A stretch of DNA of 64,000 nucleotides from Olsenella profusa DSM 13989 (GTDB lineage Bacteria; Actinomycetota; Coriobacteriia; Coriobacteriales; Atopobiaceae), in the NCBI RefSeq assembly GCF_030811115.1, contig NZ_JAUSQK010000001.1, forward strand, positions 2,232,001 to 2,296,000. Reading direction: 5' to 3'. Below are positions 46,621 through 55,145 of the stretch, piece by piece. Made by a program: the position numbers and the translations under genes. The stretch's first letter is position 1, and every line of letters starts with the position of its first letter. The notes beneath the pieces are model-generated. The model saw only the letters and a list, made by a program, of their open reading frames with translations. It was not told the DNA's origin and made no database searches.

Positions 46621-47711
46621 GCGATACCAGGGTCATCCAAGTGGACACGCCGTCCAGGTCCTACGAGGTCCTCGTGGGCCAGGGCATCCTCGGCGAGGTG
46701 GGACCGCGCGCCGCCAGGCTCATCAGGGGTCGCAGGGCGCACGTCATCTCCGACTCCAACGTCGCCCCCCTCTATGCCGATGATGTCACCGGCTCGCTGC
46801 GGAGGGCGGGCTTCACGACGGACGTGCAGGTCTTCGAGGCGGGCGAGGCCAGCAAGGACATCCATACCCTCTCCGCCCTTCTCGAGGGCCTCGCCGCTGC
46901 CGAACTCACCCGCGATGACGTGGTCGTCGCCGTGGGCGGTGGCGTGACGGGCGACATCGCAGGCCTTGCCGCAGCCCTGTACCTGCGAGGGTGTGCCGTC
47001 ATACAGGTGCCTACCTCGCTCTTGGCAATGGTCGACTCCTCGGTGGGTGGCAAGTGTGCCATCGACCTCGCAGCCGGGAAGAACCTCGCGGGAGCGTTCT
47101 TCCAGCCAACGCTCGTCATCGCCGACGTCGAGTGCCTGGATACGCTCACCCACGAGCAGCTCACCGATTCGTGCGGCGAGATGATCAAGCACGGGGTCAT
47201 CCGTGACGCGACGCTGTTCAGGAAGCTCGCCGAGCAGCCCCTCAACGCCGACGGCGCCAGGCATGCCATGCGCGCGGCCCTCATCGCCCGCAACGTCGAG
47301 ATCAAGCGCGACGTCGTCGACGCGGACGAGCGCGAGGGTGGCGTGCGGCAGATCCTCAACTTTGGACACACCATCGGCCACGCCATCGAGGCGGCAAGCG
47401 ACTTCACCCTCGGGCACGGCTCGAGCGTGGCGGCAGGCATGTGCTGCATGGCGCGCGCCGCGGCTGCGTGCGGATGGTGCCCGCAGGACGTGGCGGACGA
47501 CATCGAGCGTGTCGTGGATGCCTACGGGCTTCCCACGGACACCAGGCTCTCCCATGGACGCATCATGTCGCTCGTGCTGCACGACAAGAAGCGCCATGGG
47601 GACTCCTTCAACGTCGTGGTGCCGCGCGCCATCGGCGTGGTGGAGATCAGGACGGTCAGTGCCCAGGAGCTCGCCGACCTGGTTGACCTGGGCTGCGGTG
47701 TGTCGCGATGA
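46617..47711 (+). CDS. aroB: 3-dehydroquinate synthase
   Basis: Second shikimate step, NAD-dependent cyclisation of DAHP. 364 residues. VVAVGGGVTGDIAGLAAALYLRG, VPTSLLAMVDSSVGGKCAID and ILNFGHTIGHAIEA (metal His residues) are diagnostic. GEMIKHGVIRD supplies another active-site block. ATGA overlap with tyrA upstream and ATGAG overlap with aroA downstream indicate translational coupling. Confidence 0.97.
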   Translation: MSDTRVIQVDTPSRSYEVLVGQGILGEVGPRAARLIRGRRAHVISDSNVAPLYADDVTGSLRRAGFTTDVQVFEAGEASKDIHTLSALLEGLAAAELTRDDVVVAVGGGVTGDIAGLAAALYLRGCAVIQVPTSLLAMVDSSVGGKCAIDLAAGKNLAGAFFQPTLVIADVECLDTLTHEQLTDSCGEMIKHGVIRDATLFRKLAEQPLNADGARHAMRAALIARNVEIKRDVVDADEREGGVRQILNFGHTIGHAIEAASDFTLGHGSSVAAGMCCMARAAAACGWCPQDVADDIERVVDAYGLPTDTRLSHGRIMSLVLHDKKRHGDSFNVVVPRAIGVVEIRTVSAQELADLVDLGCGVSR

Positions 47712-49009
47712 GGGTCACCATCGAGCCCTCCCCCCTCGCTGGGACGATAGGGGCTATCGTCTCGAAGTCCGTGGCGCATCGCCTGCTCGTGCTCGCCGCG
47801 CTCAGGGATAGGACGACCACGCTGCTCTGCCCCACCACATCAAGGGACATCGACGCCACGGCTACCTGCCTGTCGGCATTGGGCGCACGCGTCACGCGCA
47901 CGCGCATCGGCTTTCGCGTGGTGCCGATCCCCCGAGACGGGGCGGGGCTGAGGATTCCCGAAGGGGCACACCTCGACTGCGGCGAGTCCGGCTCCACGCT
48001 GCGCTTCATGCTCCCTGTGCTCTGCGCTCTCGGGGGCGGCAGCATCCAGGGACACGGCAGGCTGGCCAAGCGTCCGCTCTCGCCGCTATGGGAGGAGCTC
48101 TGCGCGCACCATGCCCGCCTCTCGGCACCGGGGTCGTTTCCCCTCACCGTCTCGGGCCCACTCACCGGTGGCACGTTCACGCTCCCCGGCACGGTCTCGT
48201 CGCAGTTCGTGACAGGTCTCCTGCTCGCCGCGTGCATACTCACCGAACGCGTGACGATACTCGTGGAGCGGCCCATCGAGTCGCTCTCCTACATCAGGCT
48301 CACGCTGGATGCCCTGGGCACCTTTGGCGTGGGCGTCACGGAGGCGGAGACGTCACGTGGTGGCAGGGACTACCTCTCGCTCACCATCGCCGCGGACGCG
48401 CGCCCCGCAGGTCCCGACGAGGTGCGGGTGGAGGGCGATTGGTCCTGTGCGGCCTCCTGGCTCTGCGCTGGCGCCCTCGGCCGTGGCATACGGGTCTCCG
48501 GGCTGGAGGGGCGCTCCCACCAGGGAGACCGCGCCATCCTCCTGACGCTGGCCTCGCTGGGCGCGCACGTGCGGCAGGAGGGCACGACGGCCGAGGCGCG
48601 CGGAGGCGCGCTCACGGGTCGCACCATCGACGCCGCCGACGTGCCCGACCTCGTACCGCCCCTCGCGGCGGTGGCATCCACGTGCACGGGGACCACACGC
48701 ATCATCCATGCCGAGCGTCTGAGGCTCAAGGAGTCAGACCGCCTCGAGACCGTCTCGTCAGCCCTGAACGCGATGGGTGGCATGGTCTCCATCAATGGGG
48801 ACGGCCTTGCCATCCACGGCGTCCCACGCCTCAGAGGGGGCATCGTGGATGCGGCCAATGACCATCGCATCGCCATGATGGCGGCCGTGGCCGGCGCCAC
48901 CGCCACAGGCCCCACCACCATCCTGGGCGCAGAGTGCGTACGGAAATCCTACCCCGCCTTCTTCGATGACTTCAGACGCCTTGGCGGCACGGCGACGGAA
49001 AGTGAGTAG
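47708..49009 (+). CDS. aroA: EPSP synthase
   Basis: 3-phosphoshikimate 1-carboxyvinyltransferase. 433 residues. SKSVAHRLLVLAAL (phosphate-binding Lys), LDCGESGSTLRFMLPV, VSSQFVTGLLLA, LRLKESDRL and ANDHRIAMMAAV are the conserved blocks of the two inverse alpha-beta domains. Overlaps the aroB end by 4 nt. Consumes PEP, as does the first enzyme of the operon. Confidence 0.96.
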   Translation: MRVTIEPSPLAGTIGAIVSKSVAHRLLVLAALRDRTTTLLCPTTSRDIDATATCLSALGARVTRTRIGFRVVPIPRDGAGLRIPEGAHLDCGESGSTLRFMLPVLCALGGGSIQGHGRLAKRPLSPLWEELCAHHARLSAPGSFPLTVSGPLTGGTFTLPGTVSSQFVTGLLLAACILTERVTILVERPIESLSYIRLTLDALGTFGVGVTEAETSRGGRDYLSLTIAADARPAGPDEVRVEGDWSCAASWLCAGALGRGIRVSGLEGRSHQGDRAILLTLASLGAHVRQEGTTAEARGGALTGRTIDAADVPDLVPPLAAVASTCTGTTRIIHAERLRLKESDRLETVSSALNAMGGMVSINGDGLAIHGVPRLRGGIVDAANDHRIAMMAAVAGATATGPTTILGAECVRKSYPAFFDDFRRLGGTATESE

Positions 49010-49013
49010 CAGC

Positions 49014-50132
49014 ATGCCATCCTCCTTTGGGAACACCCTGCGCGTGAGCATCTTTGGGCAGTCACACTCGGCTGGGATCGGCTGCGTGGTGGAGGGGCTC
49101 CCCTCCGGCCATCACGTCGACCTCGATGCGCTTGCCGCCTTCATGGCGCGCAGGGCGCCCGGACAGGGCAGCTGGACCACGCCGCGCGCGGAGCCCGATG
49201 CCGTCAAGGTCGTCGCTGGGCTCAATGTGCGGGGAGACACCTGCGGCGCACCGCTTGCCCTGCTCATAGAGAACACCAACACCCGCTCGCAGGACTATGA
49301 TAGGCTCCTCACCCATCCCCGGCCCGGTCACGCGGACTGGCCTGCCCAGGCGAAATGGGGCGGCAGCCAGGACGTCCGCGGTGGCGGGCACTTCTCGGGC
49401 AGGCTCACGGCGCCACTGTGTGCCGCAGGTGGGATCGCCCGTGCCATCCTGGGCGAACGCGGCGTGCGTGTGGCGGCACACCTTGCGAGCATTGCGGAGG
49501 TGGAAGACGAGCCCTTCGCCCCCCTGCCCGGCACCGTGCTCGACCGACAGCTGGAGGCGGTGACCGCGGCGCGGCCCCTCACCACCATCGACTCTGCCGT
49601 GGCGAGGCGCATGGCGCAGGCCATCGATGCCGCGCGCGGGGACCAGGACTCCGTTGGCGGGACCATCGAATGCGTGGCCACCGGACTTCCCGCGGGTGTG
49701 GGCTCGCCCATGTTCGACGGCCTGGAGAACCTGCTTGCCCGGGCGCTCTTTGGCATCCCCGCCATCAAGGGCGTGGAATTCGGTGCGGGCTTTGCAGCGG
49801 CCCGCCTGCGCGGCAGCGAGGACAACGACCCCTGGCACACCGATGGGTCCGAGGTGATGCCCACGAGCAACAACGCGGGGGGCATCCTGGGGGGCCTCAG
49901 CACCGGTGCCCCCATCATCCTGCGCGTCGCCATCAAGCCCACCTCGAGCATCAGCCGTCCCCAGCAGACGATTGACATGGTGCGCGGAAAGGATGACACC
50001 GTGGAGGTCGCCGGGCGCCACGACCCCTGCATCGCACCGCGCGCCGTCCCCGTGGTGGAGGCCACCTGCGCGCTTGCCCTGCTGGACGCCTGGCTCTCCT
50101 TCCCTCCCGAGCACGCCCGACGCAACGCCTAA
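49014..50132 (+). CDS. aroC: Chorismate synthase
   Basis: FMN-dependent elimination giving chorismate. 372 residues. FGNTLRVSIFGQSHSAGIGC, RPGHADWPAQAKWGG, RGGGHFSGRLTA, HTDGSEVMPTSNNAGGILGG and RHDPCIAPRAVPVVEA are family blocks; the GGHFSGRLTA version is the one seen in anaerobic Gram-positives. Start ATG 49014 lies 4 nt after the aroA stop; the SD is weak. Confidence 0.96.
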   Translation: MPSSFGNTLRVSIFGQSHSAGIGCVVEGLPSGHHVDLDALAAFMARRAPGQGSWTTPRAEPDAVKVVAGLNVRGDTCGAPLALLIENTNTRSQDYDRLLTHPRPGHADWPAQAKWGGSQDVRGGGHFSGRLTAPLCAAGGIARAILGERGVRVAAHLASIAEVEDEPFAPLPGTVLDRQLEAVTAARPLTTIDSAVARRMAQAIDAARGDQDSVGGTIECVATGLPAGVGSPMFDGLENLLARALFGIPAIKGVEFGAGFAAARLRGSEDNDPWHTDGSEVMPTSNNAGGILGGLSTGAPIILRVAIKPTSSISRPQQTIDMVRGKDDTVEVAGRHDPCIAPRAVPVVEATCALALLDAWLSFPPEHARRNA

Positions 50133-50141
50133 GGAGCACCT

Positions 50142-51287
50142 GTGGAAGACCTCCGACAGATTCGCCAGGATATCGATAGGATCGACCGCCAGATGGTGGA
50201 TCTCCTCGTAGAGCGCATGGACTGCGCCGACAGGGTTGCGGCATACAAGGCGGCCCATGGCATCCCCGTGCTCGACCGCTCGCGTGAGCGTGCCGTCGTG
50301 CGCTGCGCCATGCAGCGCGCCCCAGAGGGCCTCAAGGACCAGACGGCCGTCCTGATGGAGCTGCTCATGTCCATCTCCCGTGCCCGACAGTCCCAGCACC
50401 TGGGCACCGACACGCACATCTCCGATGCCATCACCCAGGCCCTCGGCGCCATGCCGCGATCGTTTCCCACCAGCGCGTTCGTGGCGACGCAGGGTAGCGA
50501 GGGCGCCTACCAGCAAATCGCCGCCGATCGTCTCTTCCGCCATGCGGACATCACCTACTTCGACAGCTTCGAGGGCGTCTTCAAGGTTGTCGAGGAGGGC
50601 CTCTGCCAATACGGCATACTGCCCTTGGAAAACAGCACGGCCGGTTCGGTCAACCAGGTCTTTGACCTCATGATGCGCCACGACTTCCACATCGCGCGCA
50701 GCTGTCGCGTGAAGATAGACCACAACCTGCTCGCCAAGCCCGGCTGCACCCTGGCGGACATCACGGACGTCTACAGCCATGAGCAGGCCATCAGACAGTG
50801 CGAGGGGTTCCTCGCGGGGCTCGGGGGCGTGTGCGTCCATGCCTGCGAGAACACCGCCTCGGCCTCGCGCAGGGTCGCAGAGAGCCCGGACAGGGGCATC
50901 GCCGCGCTGGCGTCGCGGGCGTGCGCCGACCTCTACGGGCTCAACGTGCTCGCCCGCAACGTGCAGGACCAGGACAACAACTACACGCGCTTCGCGTGCA
51001 TCGCCAAGGACCTCGTCATCTACCCGGGCGCGGACAAGACGACGCTCATGCTCGTGCTTGACCACGAGCCAGGCGCCCTCTACAAGGTGCTCGGCACCTT
51101 CTATGCGCTCGACATCAACATCACCAAGCTGGAGAGCCGTCCCATCCCCGACCGCGACTTCGAGTTCATGTTCTACTTCGACCTTGCCGCAGATGCGACG
51201 TCCCCCGAGTTCCTCAGGCTCATGCGCACCCTCGAGGGCAGCTGCCAGGAACTGCGCTATCTGGGTAGCTATGCGGAGGTCATCTGA
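50142..51287 (+). CDS. pheA: Bifunctional chorismate mutase / prephenate dehydratase
   Basis: Converts chorismate to prephenate and on to phenylpyruvate. 381 residues: AroQ-type chorismate mutase helices (1-85, RQIRQDIDRIDRQMVDLLVE), prephenate dehydratase (about 110-290, FVATQGSEGAYQQIAADRLF and GILPLENSTAGSVNQV, DNNYTRFACIA), and a C-terminal ACT domain (about 295-378) that binds Phe in the family. The chorismate mutase activity also supplies tyrA. The start is GTG 50142 with AAGGAG 6 nt upstream. Confidence 0.96.
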   Translation: MEDLRQIRQDIDRIDRQMVDLLVERMDCADRVAAYKAAHGIPVLDRSRERAVVRCAMQRAPEGLKDQTAVLMELLMSISRARQSQHLGTDTHISDAITQALGAMPRSFPTSAFVATQGSEGAYQQIAADRLFRHADITYFDSFEGVFKVVEEGLCQYGILPLENSTAGSVNQVFDLMMRHDFHIARSCRVKIDHNLLAKPGCTLADITDVYSHEQAIRQCEGFLAGLGGVCVHACENTASASRRVAESPDRGIAALASRACADLYGLNVLARNVQDQDNNYTRFACIAKDLVIYPGADKTTLMLVLDHEPGALYKVLGTFYALDINITKLESRPIPDRDFEFMFYFDLAADATSPEFLRLMRTLEGSCQELRYLGSYAEVI

Positions 51288-52591
51288 TGCCCGCCGAGAG
51301 CCCATCGTCCCAAGTGGATGCGCCCTTTGGCCTTCTGGGTCGTACGCTGGGGCACAGTTGGTCGCCAGCCATTCACACGGAGCTGGGGTCGGCCCCCTAT
51401 GAGCTCTTCGAGCGTGAGCCCGAGGACGTCGAGTCATTCGTCCGCGCCGGAAGCTGGCGTGGCATCAACGTGACCATACCCTACAAGCGCAGGGCCTTCG
51501 AGCTTGCCGACGAGGCAAGCGTGCGGGCGCGACGCCTCGGTGTGGCCAACACGCTCGTGCGGAGGCCTGACGGCAGCATCTATGCCGACAACACGGACTA
51601 CGCCGGCTTCGCGTGGATGCTCGACAGGTTCGCCCGTCGCGTGTGGGGGGCTCCCGCCGAAGGGGCGCTCGCGGGCACAAGGGCGCTCGTGTTGGGATCG
51701 GGGGGGGCGAGCCAGGCCGTCCAGGCCGCGCTTTCCGATGCCGGCGCCCACGTGACGGTCATCTCCCGCACGGGCGCGAACACCTACGACACCCTCGTCG
51801 AGCGACAGGGTAACACGACCCTCGTGGTCAACGCAACGCCCGTGGGCATGTGTCCCACCTGCCCCGCCTCGCCGCTCTCAAGGCACCATCTGGATGGACT
51901 GCCCCATCTCGGCGGCATCCTGGACGTGGTCTACAACCCCCTGCGCACGGGGCTCTGCCTCATGGCGGAGGAGCGCGGCATCCCCTGCGAGTCGGGCCTT
52001 GCCATGCTGGTGGGGCAGGCCGTCCGATCCAGCGAGCTCTTCCAAGGAGGCACGATTCCAGGCAAGCGCATGGATGCCCTGGTCGCCTCCCTGCGCGCAC
52101 GCCGCCTCAACGTGGCCCTCATAGGCATGCCTGGCTCAGGGAAGAGCAGCACGGGCAGGAGCCTGGCCCGTCTGATGAGGCGCCCCTTTGTCGACCTCGA
52201 CGAGGCCATCCGGCTCAGGCAGGCATCGCCCGAGGACATCATCAAGCGTGACGGCGAGGATGCCTTCAGGGCCATCGAGACTGCCGTCGCCAGCAACTAT
52301 GGTGCCCGCTCGGGCATGGTGATCGCCTGTGGTGGCGGCATCGTCACGCGTCCCGAGAACTATTGGCTCCTTCACCAGAACGCGACCATCGTTCTCATCA
52401 GACGCCCGCTTGACGAGCTCTCGAGCGAGGGCCGCCCCCTCTCCATCTCGCGGGGCATCGAGGCCCTGGCCGCCGAGCGCACGGCCCTCTACGAGCGATG
52501 GGCGGACGTCACGATCGACTGCACGGGGTCGGCCGCATCGGACGCGCAACTCATACAGAGACTCCTCTCCCATCCCTCATCTGCGTTTTGA
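51287..52591 (+). CDS. aroE/aroK: Shikimate dehydrogenase-shikimate kinase fusion
   Basis: Two consecutive-step enzymes in one 434-residue chain. AroE part (about 1-268): LGRTLGHSWSPAIHTELG, NVTIPYKR (Lys67), ADNTDYAGF (Asp104), VLGSGGASQAV, VNATPVGM and SGLAMLVGQA. AroK part (about 273-434): Walker A GMPGSGKS (280-287), FVDLDEAIR (303-305 Asp pair), FRAIET (Arg328), IACGGGIV, and RPLSISRG in the lid. The pheA stop overlaps its ATG start (TGATG). Both active sites look intact. Shikimate made by AroE can be phosphorylated by the same molecule. Confidence 0.95.
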   Translation: MPAESPSSQVDAPFGLLGRTLGHSWSPAIHTELGSAPYELFEREPEDVESFVRAGSWRGINVTIPYKRRAFELADEASVRARRLGVANTLVRRPDGSIYADNTDYAGFAWMLDRFARRVWGAPAEGALAGTRALVLGSGGASQAVQAALSDAGAHVTVISRTGANTYDTLVERQGNTTLVVNATPVGMCPTCPASPLSRHHLDGLPHLGGILDVVYNPLRTGLCLMAEERGIPCESGLAMLVGQAVRSSELFQGGTIPGKRMDALVASLRARRLNVALIGMPGSGKSSTGRSLARLMRRPFVDLDEAIRLRQASPEDIIKRDGEDAFRAIETAVASNYGARSGMVIACGGGIVTRPENYWLLHQNATIVLIRRPLDELSSEGRPLSISRGIEALAAERTALYERWADVTIDCTGSAASDAQLIQRLLSHPSSAF

Positions 52592-52687
52592 GACCCCGAC
52601 GCTCGCCGAAAGTATGACAAGGTACCTTTGCGGCGCTGCCTATACTCGGAACGGTGACGGTACGCATGAATGGCGGAGGTGCCCGGT

Positions 52688-53647
52688 ATGGATGTGGATG
52701 CAGTGGCGAGCAAGGTGCTCCAAAGCGTTGGCGGCGCACAGAACGTCGTCTCCAGCACGCTCTGCATGACACGCCTGAGGCTGGCACTCGTCGACCCAGA
52801 CAAGGTTGACCAGACGGCCCTCTTTGACGTCCCTGGCGTGCTGGGCATAACCAAGCGGGGGCACAGCGGCATAGAGGTGGTCTTTGGCCCCAATGCGGTG
52901 CACAGCGTGTACGACGCCGTGTCACAGCTCTGCGGGACGAATGGGGGCGTGGACACCGAGGATGCCCCGGCCAACCAGGAGCACCGTCTCAAGGTGAGCG
53001 TCATTCGAGGGTCGCATGGCGAGGAGGACGTCGGGACACTCGTCTCCTCCACGCTTGATGCGGACGACGAGGACGACGCCCATGACGAGGTGGACTTCCT
53101 TGCGTCGCTGCTGGCGGACGTCGAGGAGGAAGAGGACGAGGGCGAGCCCACGGGGCGGCCCGCCCTGCTTGTCGTGAACGGCCCCAACATCAACATGCTG
53201 GGCATTAGGGAGCCCGACCTCTACGGTAGCGAGAGCTTTGACACCCTCCTCGAACTGTGCCACACGACGGCGCACGAGGCTGGGTTCGCTCGCTGCACCT
53301 GCTTCCAGTCAAACCATGAGGGAGACATCGTTGATACCATCCAGGACGCCTATGGCGTCTTTGATGGCATCGTCATCAACCCCGCAGCGTACACGCACAC
53401 CTCGGTTGCCCTCCTTGACGCCCTCAGGGCTGTCTCGATACCCACCATAGAGGTTCACATCTCACGGGTGGATATGCGAGAGGACTTTCGACAGGTCTCC
53501 TACCTGCGTTCCGCCTGTCTCGAGACCATCGCGGGCGAGGGCATCCAAGGCTATGCGCACGCCATCAGAAGCCTTGCCGACCATCTGGGGGACGCACGGG
53601 AGGGTGGCAGCCCCCTCACGCCGCATCCCCACACGGGCAGGGGCTAG
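52688..53647 (+). CDS. aroQ: PTS EIIB-like domain fused to type II 3-dehydroquinate dehydratase
   Basis: 319 residues from ATG 52688 (GGAGGT 7 nt upstream; the ATG at 52670 has no SD). Residues 1-80 form a glucose-family PTS EIIB-like domain: VASKVLQSVGGAQNVVSS, then LCMTRLRLALVDPDKVD with Cys26 at the phosphorylatable position, and VVFGPNAVHSVYDAV. Residues 85-155 are an acidic linker. Residues 157-300 are a complete AroQ: NGPNINMLGIREPDLYG (Arg174, Tyr179), QSNHEGDIVD, NPAAYTHTSVALLD (Asn231), and TIEVHISRVDMREDF (Glu255, His257). Last gene of the aromatic operon after a 96-nt gap with a possible -10 TATACT (52641-52646). Dehydratase activity is well supported; a regulatory role of the EIIB domain is inference. 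Confidence 0.9.
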   Translation: MDVDAVASKVLQSVGGAQNVVSSTLCMTRLRLALVDPDKVDQTALFDVPGVLGITKRGHSGIEVVFGPNAVHSVYDAVSQLCGTNGGVDTEDAPANQEHRLKVSVIRGSHGEEDVGTLVSSTLDADDEDDAHDEVDFLASLLADVEEEEDEGEPTGRPALLVVNGPNINMLGIREPDLYGSESFDTLLELCHTTAHEAGFARCTCFQSNHEGDIVDTIQDAYGVFDGIVINPAAYTHTSVALLDALRAVSIPTIEVHISRVDMREDFRQVSYLRSACLETIAGEGIQGYAHAIRSLADHLGDAREGGSPLTPHPHTGRG

Positions 53648-54258
53648 GCCAGATCGTGCTTCCTGCGGCACTGCCAGATGGCGGCATCGCTCACGAGCAT
53701 GTCGACAGGCACGTCGTGCGCTTCTATGGGAAGGGGGCTCCCGCTTACCTGCAGGCTGCGGGCGACGCCCACCTTAAGTCCGGGATACCACCTCAGGAAG
53801 TTGTCATAGTAGCCTGCGCCGTAGCCTATGCGATAGCCGCGCGCGTCAAAGACCAGACCGGGCACGAGGCAGACCGACTCCCTGTCATTCGTGTCCAGAG
53901 GCTCACTGTGACGTGGGTGCGGCTCGAGGAAGCCACGAGGGCCCCGCCTGAGATGGGAGAGGGAGTCCACCCGCACAAACCTCAGCGACCGCTCGTCGTT
54001 GGTTGCCTTGGGCAACCCGACGGCAACGCCCCGAGAGAGGGCGTCCTCCATGACGGGCATGCAATCGACCTCGCCGCGATAGGGGACATAGCCCAAGAGC
54101 ACATGCGCACGGCGCAGTTCGGAGAGGTTGATCAGATGGACGAGAAGCTCGCTGTCCATACGCTTGCGTATGCGGGACGAAAGGCCATCGCACGCAGTGA
54201 TGTAACCATTACGCAACGCATCCTTGCTGGCGTCCTCACCCCGAGAGCTTGCCATCAT
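53644..54258 (-). CDS. 5-formyltetrahydrofolate cyclo-ligase
   Basis: Converts 5-formyl-THF to 5,10-methenyl-THF with ATP. 204 residues from ATG 54258 (AGGAG 5 nt upstream). The P-loop-like basic N-terminus (SSRIRKRMDSELLV) and LVPGLVFDARGYRIGYGAGYYDNFL (core: RIGYGAGYYDNFL) are diagnostic. VLLGYVPYRGEVDCMPVMEDAL matches the central block. Its stop codon overlaps the aroQ stop on the opposite strand within CTAG. Confidence 0.9.
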   Translation of the reverse strand: MMASSRGEDASKDALRNGYITACDGLSSRIRKRMDSELLVHLINLSELRRAHVLLGYVPYRGEVDCMPVMEDALSRGVAVGLPKATNDERSLRFVRVDSLSHLRRGPRGFLEPHPRHSEPLDTNDRESVCLVPGLVFDARGYRIGYGAGYYDNFLRWYPGLKVGVARSLQVSGSPLPIEAHDVPVDMLVSDAAIWQCRRKHDLA

Positions 54259-54289
54259 CCCATCTCCTACGCAATGTACAAAACAATTG

Positions 54290-54329
54290 AGGCTACGATA
54301 GCCTAGACTCCTGATCAAAGTTCTGTCAA
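54290..54329 (-). promoter_or_regulatory. Promoter with overlapping palindrome, upstream of folate cyclo-ligase
   Basis: A consensus TTGACA (54324-54329, minus strand) is followed by 18 nt and TAGGCT (54300-54305). A perfect inverted repeat AGGCTA-CGA-TAGCCT (54290-54304) overlaps the -10, as an operator would. The divergent gene starts at or just after 54330. Confidence 0.5.
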
Positions 54330-55079
54330 ATGGCGAAGCACACGAAAAGATGGTCAATGGTCGCATGTGGTGGGACAGAGCGCGAGCGCATGGTTCGCAT
54401 GGGCCCCTATGACGTAGCGCTCCATCGTGGCGGCGTGCGCCACATCAACATGCGCGTGCGTCCCGACGGCACGCTCCGCATCAGCGCGCCTCTGCGCGTG
54501 GGTGCGCAAGACCTTGAGCGCATGGTGATGGGGCACGCCGATTGGATTGACGGGCGACTTCGGGAGATGAGGGACCGCTCCCTGCACGAGCGAACGCGCT
54601 GGCAGAATGGTAGCCGCATAGTCCTGCTCGGAACCACGTACGTCCTCTCGGTTCAGGTGGCGCCACGCCGCCTCGCGCGATTGGATGGGGATGTGCTGTG
54701 GGTGGGTCTCCCCGAGGGGAGCCCATACGTGGACGGCGTCCGCGCCACCGTCGACGCGCTGGCCAAGCGCATGCTCGCGGACAGGCTCAAGGAGCTCTTC
54801 TATCGGTATGAGCGCGCGATGGACGTACGTCACGCACGCACGCGCATACGTCGCATGACGAGCCGCTGGGGTTCCTGCAACGTACGCACGGGCGACATCA
54901 CCATCAACCTTGAGCTGGCCTACCGCGAGCCCCCCTGCCTGGAGTCCGTGGTCGTCCACGAGCTCTGCCACCTGCTTGAACCCAGCCACGACCAGAACTT
55001 CTACAGGCTCATGGGCCTATACCATCCCCATTGGAGCGAGGCGCGCGCCCAGCTGCGCGACGATCCCCCGCAGCGATGA
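54330..55079 (+). CDS. YgjP-like (DUF45) zinc metallopeptidase
   Basis: Predicted M48-like metal-dependent hydrolase. Up to 249 residues. Key C-terminal sequence: RIRRMTSRWGSCNVRTGDI, NLELAYREPPCLESVVVHEL and HELCHLLEPSHDQNFYRLM, giving the HExxH-like HELCH site with the downstream His. The N-terminal start is uncertain: ATG 54330 has no SD, and ATG 54390 or 54399, close to the start of the conserved region (GPYDVALHRGG), are alternatives. Substrate unknown. Followed by trpS after 66 bp. Confidence 0.85.
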   Translation: MAKHTKRWSMVACGGTERERMVRMGPYDVALHRGGVRHINMRVRPDGTLRISAPLRVGAQDLERMVMGHADWIDGRLREMRDRSLHERTRWQNGSRIVLLGTTYVLSVQVAPRRLARLDGDVLWVGLPEGSPYVDGVRATVDALAKRMLADRLKELFYRYERAMDVRHARTRIRRMTSRWGSCNVRTGDITINLELAYREPPCLESVVVHELCHLLEPSHDQNFYRLMGLYHPHWSEARAQLRDDPPQR

Positions 55080-55145
55080 GGGCGCATCGCTGCCTCCGGT
55101 GCCGTATCATGGGGAGCGTCGCACATCGGATGACGAGGAGCATAC

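Noticed and set aside
49062-51437. 791-codon minus-strand open frame opposite aroC and pheA
   Set aside because: Antisense to two conserved enzymes; composition is that of a reversed reading, no domains.
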